Assembly (NCBI GenBank): GCA_018715425.1
Contig: DVLR01000264.1
Coordinates: 1 to 10,019, forward strand
Source of the DNA: Candidatus Merdenecus merdavium
GTDB lineage: Bacteria; Bacillota; Clostridia; Lachnospirales; Lachnospiraceae
Direction: 5' to 3'
Length of the DNA stretch: 10,019 bases
The notes beneath the pieces are model-generated. The model ran no database searches and was not told where the DNA came from. It was given only the letters and a program-made list of their open reading frames with translations. Shown here piece after piece: positions 6,898-10,019 of this stretch. The position numbers and the translations under genes were made by a program. Each line of letters opens with the position of its first letter. The stretch's first letter is position 1.

Positions 6898-7575
6898 TTA
6901 AAGTAATTCTTTTAACCCTTCCAAGTCAATTATTTTTATTCTTTTTTGGCCTAGCCTTTTAATATAATGATCATTTTGCAGCTCAGTGAACTTTCTGCTT
7001 ACCGTTTCCTTTCTTAAATTTACACTAGCAGCCACATCGTCAATAGTAAGACTGATTTCTTCATTAGGGATCCGTCCACTTCTTTCCAATAGAAACTTTG
7101 CAATCCTAGATAGAGCATCATTTTCTTGTAAAATCTCAAGCAAGTTATTTGTATGGCGTAGTTTCGTACTGAGATGCTTAATCATATTCCAAGCTACATT
7201 AGGTTCGCTAGCAATGAGGTTTAAAAGGGTTTGTTTACTGATTTCACATAGCTTTACATCGGTGATGCAAATGGCATTATAAGGACTTTTGGATGACTCA
7301 AAAAACAAATCCTCTCCTATCGTCTCTCCATCAGTAAGAATATCTAGTATAAATTCCTTCCCGTTTTTATCATAACGATTGATCTTTACTCGTCCTTCTC
7401 GAATAATCCGGATAGAAGTAATGTCATCGGATTCCTTGATTAAAAACTCATTTTTATTCTTATCACTATGAATTGCTTTTGAAACAACTTCTTTTTGAAT
7501 CTCTATGGGCAGGTTGGAAAAAAGCGGGATTCTACTAGTGCATAAGGATTTACCGCAAGTACAGATACCATTCAT
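6898..7575 (-). CDS. CRP/FNR-family transcriptional regulator with N-terminal cysteine cluster
   Basis: 225 residues. The cyclic-nucleotide-binding-like beta-roll spans about residues 18-125 (PLFSNLPIEIQ, then EFLIKESDDITSIRIIREGRVKI, TDGETIGEDLFF), followed by a dimerisation helix (127-165) and a winged helix-turn-helix (168-222). The recognition helix reads LRKETVSRKF: Glu190, Ser193 and Arg194 reproduce the E-x-x-S-R triad that lets FNR read TTGAT. The N-terminus MNGICTCGKSLC has Cys5, Cys7 and Cys12, with Cys103 and Cys110 inside the beta-roll, so an oxygen- or NO-sensitive [4Fe-4S] cluster as in FNR is plausible but unproven; the spacing is not that of E. coli FNR. It starts at ATG 7575 behind GGAGGTG. 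A perfect FNR box lies just past its stop, before scdA. It is probably a sensor-activator of the downstream repair genes, and hcp-type genes elsewhere could also be targets. Confidence 0.9.
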   Translation of the reverse strand: MNGICTCGKSLCTSRIPLFSNLPIEIQKEVVSKAIHSDKNKNEFLIKESDDITSIRIIREGRVKINRYDKNGKEFILDILTDGETIGEDLFFESSKSPYNAICITDVKLCEISKQTLLNLIASEPNVAWNMIKHLSTKLRHTNNLLEILQENDALSRIAKFLLERSGRIPNEEISLTIDDVAASVNLRKETVSRKFTELQNDHYIKRLGQKRIKIIDLEGLKELL

Positions 7576-7593
7576 CGTATCACCTCCATGATA

Positions 7594-7628
7594 GATGATG
7601 ATAAAGAAAAGTACCTTTTATCATCATC
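7594..7628 (-). promoter_or_regulatory. Hairpin in the 5' untranslated region of the FNR-like gene
   Basis: Arms 7594-7605 (GATGATGATAAA) and 7617-7628 (TTTATCATCATC) are perfect 12-bp complements with an 11-nt loop. The structure lies between the predicted transcription start (about 7644) and the ribosome binding site (7587-7581), ending 6 nt upstream of it. It could stabilise the mRNA or modulate translation. The low GC and lack of a following T-run argue against a terminator. Confidence 0.55.
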
Positions 7629-7650
7629 AAAATTGTTTTTCATAGTTCAA

Positions 7651-7679
7651 ATTATAATCATACATCTTACACAAGTCAA
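7651..7679 (-). promoter_or_regulatory. Strong sigma-A-type promoter of the FNR-like gene
   Basis: On the minus strand, TTGACT (7679-7674) and TATAAT (7656-7651) are 17 bp apart. The predicted start is near 7644, leaving a leader of about 69 nt that contains the 12-bp hairpin. Confidence 0.8.
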
Positions 7680-7793
7680 TTCATTAGATGAGGAAGAGTG
7701 ATTCTATCAGTAACTCCTTCTCATAAATCAAGCAAATCATTTTATTGCGAGAGAAAGTAAAAAAGAAAATGTTTGACGGATCTGCTACCCTCA
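7680..7793. other. Divergent intergenic core between the FNR-like and thyA promoters
   Basis: The whole gene-free stretch runs 7576-7938. Its flanks hold the two divergent promoters, the regulator leader hairpin and the thyA leader. This core contains no ORF with a ribosome binding site. Its one structured element is an imperfect inverted repeat, 7688-7698 (ATGAGGAAGAG) with 7714-7724 (CTCCTTCTCAT), enclosing a smaller TGAT-TCT-ATCA repeat at 7699-7709. The part at 7741-7770 is A-rich and could act as an UP element for thyA. Confidence 0.4.
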
Positions 7794-7822
7794 TTGATTA
7801 AAAATATAGTTTATATTATAAT
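7794..7822 (+). promoter_or_regulatory. Promoter of the thyA-folA operon
   Basis: TTGATT (7794-7799) and a perfect TATAAT (7817-7822) are 17 bp apart. The predicted start is near 7829. The AGGAGGT at 7823-7829 therefore falls between the -10 box and the start point and is probably not transcribed. Confidence 0.7.
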
Positions 7823-7843
7823 AGGAGGTAAGATTTCAAATCT

Positions 7844-7873
7844 ATGTATGTTCATGCTTATTTGAACAAACAT
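7844..7873 (+). promoter_or_regulatory. Leader hairpin upstream of thyA
   Basis: Arms 7844-7854 (ATGTATGTTCA) and 7863-7873 (TGAACAAACAT) pair over 11 positions with one A-A mismatch; the loop is 8 nt. It begins about 15 nt after the predicted transcription start, so it would form near the 5' end of the thyA mRNA. There is no T-run, so it is not an obvious attenuator. It may protect the 5' end or take part in leader regulation. Confidence 0.45.
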
Positions 7874-7938
7874 GACCTTTTGACCCTGGTATCATCATAT
7901 AGGGGAACAGGATTATATTGCAAAGAGAGGTTAAGAAT

Positions 7939-8787
7939 ATGAGCTATGCAGACACTGTATTTATTAATATGTGTAAAGATATTATAGAAAATGGAATTAG
8001 CACAGAAGGGGAAAAGGTTAGGCCTAAATGGGAAGATGGAAGTTCTGCTTATACAATTAAGAAATTTGGAGTAGTAAATCGTTACGATTTATCTAAAGAA
8101 TTTCCAGCCATCACATTAAGAAGAACCGCTTTAAAGAGCGCATTAGATGAGCTTTTATGGATCTGGCAAAAAAAATCTAGTAATATTAAAGATTTAAATA
8201 GCCATATCTGGGATAGTTGGGCCAATGAAGATGGATCCATAGGAAAAGCCTACGGATACCAATTAGGAGTTAAACATCAATATAAAGAGGGGATGATGGA
8301 TCAGGTAGATCGTGTACTTTTTGATTTAAAGAATCATCCTTATAGTAGAAGAATCATGACCAATCTTTATGTACATCAAGATTTATCCGAAATGAATTTA
8401 TATCCATGTGCATATAGTATGACTTTTAATGTAACCAAAGAAAAAGATACGGATCAACTCATACTAAATGGTATCTTAAATCAACGGTCTCAGGATGTTT
8501 TAGCAGCAAATAATTGGAATGTAGCACAGTATGCCTTATTACTGCATATGTTTGCTCAAGTTTCAGATATGAAGGTAGGAGAGTTTGTTCATGTCATTGC
8601 AGATGCCCATATTTATGACAGGCATATTAGTATCATTGAAGAGTTGATTCAAAGACCGACGTTTCCAGCCCCTAAGGTTTGGCTTAATCCTCATATAAAA
8701 GATTTCTACGAATTTACTACTGACGATCTTCATGTAGAAAATTATGAAACAGGACCTCAAATTAAAGGGATTCCCATTGCTGTATAG
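7939..8787 (+). CDS. thyA: Thymidylate synthase (ThyA type)
   Basis: 282 residues. Converts dUMP to dTMP with 5,10-methylene-tetrahydrofolate, releasing dihydrofolate. Seen: Arg28 in the N-terminal phosphate-binding loop, ELLWIWQ and HIWDSWANEDGSIGKAYGYQLG in the folate/dUMP region, the SRR phosphate-binding arginines near residues 133-135, the catalytic Cys157 in LYPCAY, QRSQD (Arg183-Asp186), Asn194 in NNWNVAQY, and DAHIYDRH (His224, Tyr226). All core residues of the family are present. Position 158, the His after the catalytic cysteine in many enzymes, is Ala; the B. subtilis ThyA-like branch also lacks that His. Start 7939 is supported by GAGAGG at 7925-7930; an in-frame TTG at 7918 is less likely. 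Dihydrofolate reductase follows 66 bp downstream, which recycles the dihydrofolate produced here. Confidence 0.95.
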   Translation: MSYADTVFINMCKDIIENGISTEGEKVRPKWEDGSSAYTIKKFGVVNRYDLSKEFPAITLRRTALKSALDELLWIWQKKSSNIKDLNSHIWDSWANEDGSIGKAYGYQLGVKHQYKEGMMDQVDRVLFDLKNHPYSRRIMTNLYVHQDLSEMNLYPCAYSMTFNVTKEKDTDQLILNGILNQRSQDVLAANNWNVAQYALLLHMFAQVSDMKVGEFVHVIADAHIYDRHISIIEELIQRPTFPAPKVWLNPHIKDFYEFTTDDLHVENYETGPQIKGIPIAV

Positions 8788-8853
8788 AAGATATGATATG
8801 ATGAAGAAAACTACAACAAAATAACAAGGAAACAAGAAAGAGGGCAAATTTTT

Positions 8854-9342
8854 ATGAATGTAATCGTAAATGTAGATGAAAACTGGGCCATTGGTCATCA
8901 TAATAAATTATTGATTCATATACCTGCTGATATGAAAAACTTTAGAGCTCAAACAACGGGGAAGGTTGTAGTGATGGGAAGAAAAACGCTAGAAAGCTTT
9001 CCTAATAAAGAACCTCTAAAAGATCGAACGAATATCATCTTAACCAATAATGCCAGCTACCAAGTAAAAAATGGCATAATTGCTCACAGCTTGGAAGAGT
9101 TGCTAAATCTGTTAAAAAGTTATCGATCTGAAGAGGTATATGTCATCGGTGGAGAGAAAATTTATAGGTTATTATTGCCTTATTGTGATACGGCATACGT
9201 AACTAGAATGAGAAAATCCTTTGATGCAGATACGTATTTTCCAAATTTGGAAGAGAGTAAGGAATGGAAATTAATAGAGATGAGTGAAGAACAGACTTAT
9301 TTTGATTTAGAGTATGAATTCTGTAAATACGTGAGAGTATAA
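8854..9342 (+). CDS. folA: Dihydrofolate reductase
   Basis: 162 residues, the usual bacterial length. Reduces dihydrofolate to tetrahydrofolate with NADPH, regenerating the cofactor oxidised by the thymidylate synthase encoded just upstream. Visible motifs are VDENWAIG (7-14), HIPADMKNF with the substrate-binding Asp26, VVVMGRKTLESFP (NADPH-binding GRKT), RTNIILT, and YVIGGEKIYRLLLP (the GG loop contacting NADPH). The position of E. coli Trp22 is Ile21. The ribosome binding site is AAGAGGG at 8838-8844, 9 nt before the ATG. It most likely shares a transcript with thyA. A hairpin straddles the stop codon. Confidence 0.95.
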   Translation: MNVIVNVDENWAIGHHNKLLIHIPADMKNFRAQTTGKVVVMGRKTLESFPNKEPLKDRTNIILTNNASYQVKNGIIAHSLEELLNLLKSYRSEEVYVIGGEKIYRLLLPYCDTAYVTRMRKSFDADTYFPNLEESKEWKLIEMSEEQTYFDLEYEFCKYVRV

Positions 9343-9357
9343 GGCTTCTCACGTATT
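9326..9357 (+). terminator. Hairpin overlapping the folA stop codon (possible terminator)
   Basis: Arms 9326-9336 (AATACGTGAGA) and 9347-9357 (TCTCACGTATT) are perfect 11-bp complements with a 10-nt loop; the TAA stop is at 9340-9342 in the loop. The following sequence is not a T-run, so it may be a weak terminator or an mRNA 3'-end structure. Confidence 0.5.
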
Positions 9358-9398
9358 CCTACCATATACATGGTGTCATTGAAAATGTTACGTCTTTT

Positions 9399-9433
9399 CA
9401 CAGATTTGTAGAAAATCTTGTGCCAGTTCTGTG
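9399..9433 (+). terminator. Possible second terminator or alternative hairpins in the folA-ldh gap
   Basis: CACAGATTT (9399-9407) can pair with AAATCTTGTG (9413-9422, one bulged T). Alternatively CACAGA (9399-9404) can pair with TCTGTG (9428-9433), which is followed by the T-rich TAATTTTAATATT. The second form resembles a weak intrinsic terminator. Confidence 0.3.
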
Positions 9434-9444
9434 TAATTTTAATA

Positions 9445-9473
9445 TTGACTTTATTTTGTAATAGATTTAAAAT
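9445..9473 (+). promoter_or_regulatory. Promoter of the lactate/malate dehydrogenase-family gene
   Basis: TTGACT (9445-9450) and TAAAAT (9468-9473) are 17 bp apart, each 5 of 6 to consensus. The predicted start is near 9480, giving a leader of about 56 nt that contains the Rex-like operator. Confidence 0.7.
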
Positions 9474-9495
9474 TGATAGTATATTGGAAAAATAC

Positions 9496-9513
9496 TTGTG
9501 AATAATTTAACGA
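9496..9513 (+). promoter_or_regulatory. Rex-like operator (redox-sensing repressor site)
   Basis: TTGTGAATAATTTAACGA matches the Rex consensus TTGTTAA-N4-TTAACAA at 12 of 14 fixed positions. It lies about 16 nt downstream of the predicted start and before the ribosome binding site (AGGAGG, 9522-9527). Rex represses fermentative NADH-consuming genes such as ldh when NADH/NAD+ is low. No rex gene is in the window; the assignment rests on motif and position. Confidence 0.55.
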
Positions 9514-9535
9514 AAACGCGCAGGAGGAAAGCATA

Positions 9536-10019
9536 ATGATAAAAACAGGAAAAAAAATATCGATTATTGGTGCAGGTAACGTTGGTGCTTCGATTGCATT
9601 TGCTTTAACTTTAGATGGAATGGCTAGTGAAATTGTGATTGTAGACGTGGCTAAAGAAAAGGCACGTGGTGAAGCAATGGATATTTTTCAGGGAACACCG
9701 TTTACAGAATACGTAAATATCTATGATGGAGAGTATTCTGATGTTGCAGGATCAGACATTATTGTTTTAACAGCAGGTATTGGCCGTAAACCAGGTCAAA
9801 CACGCATTGAGCTAGTACAGACAAACGTACAGATTACAAAAGGTATTGTACCTGAGCTTATGAAGTACGCTCCTGAAGCAGTATATTTGGTGGTTGCTAA
9901 TCCAGTGGATATTCTTACCTATGCAGTAGGTAAGTTTTCAGGCTTACCTAGTACACAAGTTCTTGGAACAGGTACCTTACTGGACTCTTCTAGACTTAGA
10001 ACTTCAATTGGTCAAAGCT
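9536..10019 (+). CDS. ldh: L-lactate/malate dehydrogenase family protein, 3'-truncated by window edge
   Basis: The first 161 residues are visible; the family has about 315. NAD-dependent reduction of pyruvate to lactate is the likely role. The Rossmann start IIGAGNVGASIAFALTLDG (glycine-rich loop 12-17), the NAD-ribose aspartate Asp37, NPVDILTY, and GTGTLLDSSRLR (Asp150 and Arg153, equivalent to catalytic-pair Asp168 and substrate Arg171) are present and look like LDH. However, the substrate loop reads AGIGRKPGQTR: Arg84 stands where LDH has Gln102 and malate dehydrogenase has Arg102. Arg90 is the conserved loop arginine. The missing half contains the active-site His, so substrate is uncertain. 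A strong AGGAGG at 9522-9527 precedes the ATG, and a promoter with a Rex-like site drives it. Confidence 0.88.
   Translation, partial: MIKTGKKISIIGAGNVGASIAFALTLDGMASEIVIVDVAKEKARGEAMDIFQGTPFTEYVNIYDGEYSDVAGSDIIVLTAGIGRKPGQTRIELVQTNVQITKGIVPELMKYAPEAVYLVVANPVDILTYAVGKFSGLPSTQVLGTGTLLDSSRLRTSIGQS

Noticed and set aside
6986..7282. 98-codon plus-strand ORF antisense to the FNR-like gene
   Set aside because: Complement of a conserved coding region; no ribosome binding site and no promoter.
7823..7829. Perfect AGGAGGT ribosome-binding-site sequence upstream of thyA
   Set aside because: It abuts the TATAAT at 7817-7822, so it lies at or before the predicted transcription start, and no start codon sits at a normal distance (the nearest ATG is 15 nt away). 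Probably chance, unless transcription starts further upstream.
7829..7938. Known riboswitch (for example tetrahydrofolate) in the thyA leader
   Set aside because: The leader is short, and I see no match to the conserved core of the THF riboswitch; only a simple stem is visible.
7844..7942. 32-codon ORF before thyA as a real gene
   Set aside because: No usable ribosome binding site in the predicted transcript and no recognisable peptide. Kept only as a finding because of the ATGA overlap with thyA.
8563..8901. 112-codon minus-strand ORF over the thyA end and folA start
   Set aside because: It overlaps two clear genes on the other strand, and its translation is low-complexity hydrophobic sequence with no family signature.

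Overview
The window is AT-rich and has textbook AGGAGG-type ribosome binding sites. It also has several strong TTGACA/TATAAT-like promoters and hairpins between transcription units. The gene content (CdaR-type regulator with a class II glycerate kinase, DUF1836, DUF438-hemerythrin-PAS, ScdA-like repair protein, FNR-like regulator, thyA-folA, Rex-type ldh leader) points to a low-GC anaerobic or facultatively anaerobic Firmicute. A Clostridia member of the Alkaliphilus/Clostridiaceae type is my best inference; no rRNA or other phylogenetic marker is present to prove it. I see no mobile element, CRISPR array, tRNA or rRNA gene.

Layout. (1) Plus strand, 1-2780: the C-terminal part of a cysteine desulfurase, a TtcA-family tRNA thiolation enzyme, then a CdaR-family sugar-diacid regulator. 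A 26-bp stem hairpin follows. (2) Plus strand, 2947-4089: class II glycerate kinase with its own probable promoter, ending at a hairpin shared with the convergent gene beyond. (3) Minus strand, 7575 down to 4246: an FNR-like regulator, a ScdA/RIC-type di-iron repair protein, a DUF438-hemerythrin-PAS protein, and a DUF1836 protein with its own promoter. (4) A divergent regulatory region at 7576-7938. (5) Plus strand, 7939-9342: thymidylate synthase and dihydrofolate reductase, the dTMP/folate cycle pair. (6) Plus strand, 9536 to the window end: the first half of a lactate/malate dehydrogenase-family gene behind a promoter and a Rex-like operator.

How the genes fit together. The cysteine desulfurase could feed sulfur to the TtcA-like enzyme. 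The CdaR-type regulator beside glycerate kinase fits sugar-acid/glycerate catabolism. The most coherent regulatory story is on the minus strand. The FNR-like regulator has the E-x-x-S-R recognition helix that reads TTGAT half sites and an N-terminal cysteine cluster. Immediately downstream, a perfect TTGAT-N4-ATCAA box sits about 40 bp before the predicted start of the scdA/hemerythrin transcript. This looks like a compact, locally controlled module for oxygen/NO sensing and Fe-S repair. The individual families are known; the arrangement and regulatory sites are the points worth a second look. I found no clearly unprecedented system.

Three start codons were moved inward from the longest possible ORF because a good ribosome binding site and family N-termini support the inner start: glycerate kinase (2947), scdA (6795) and thyA (7939).
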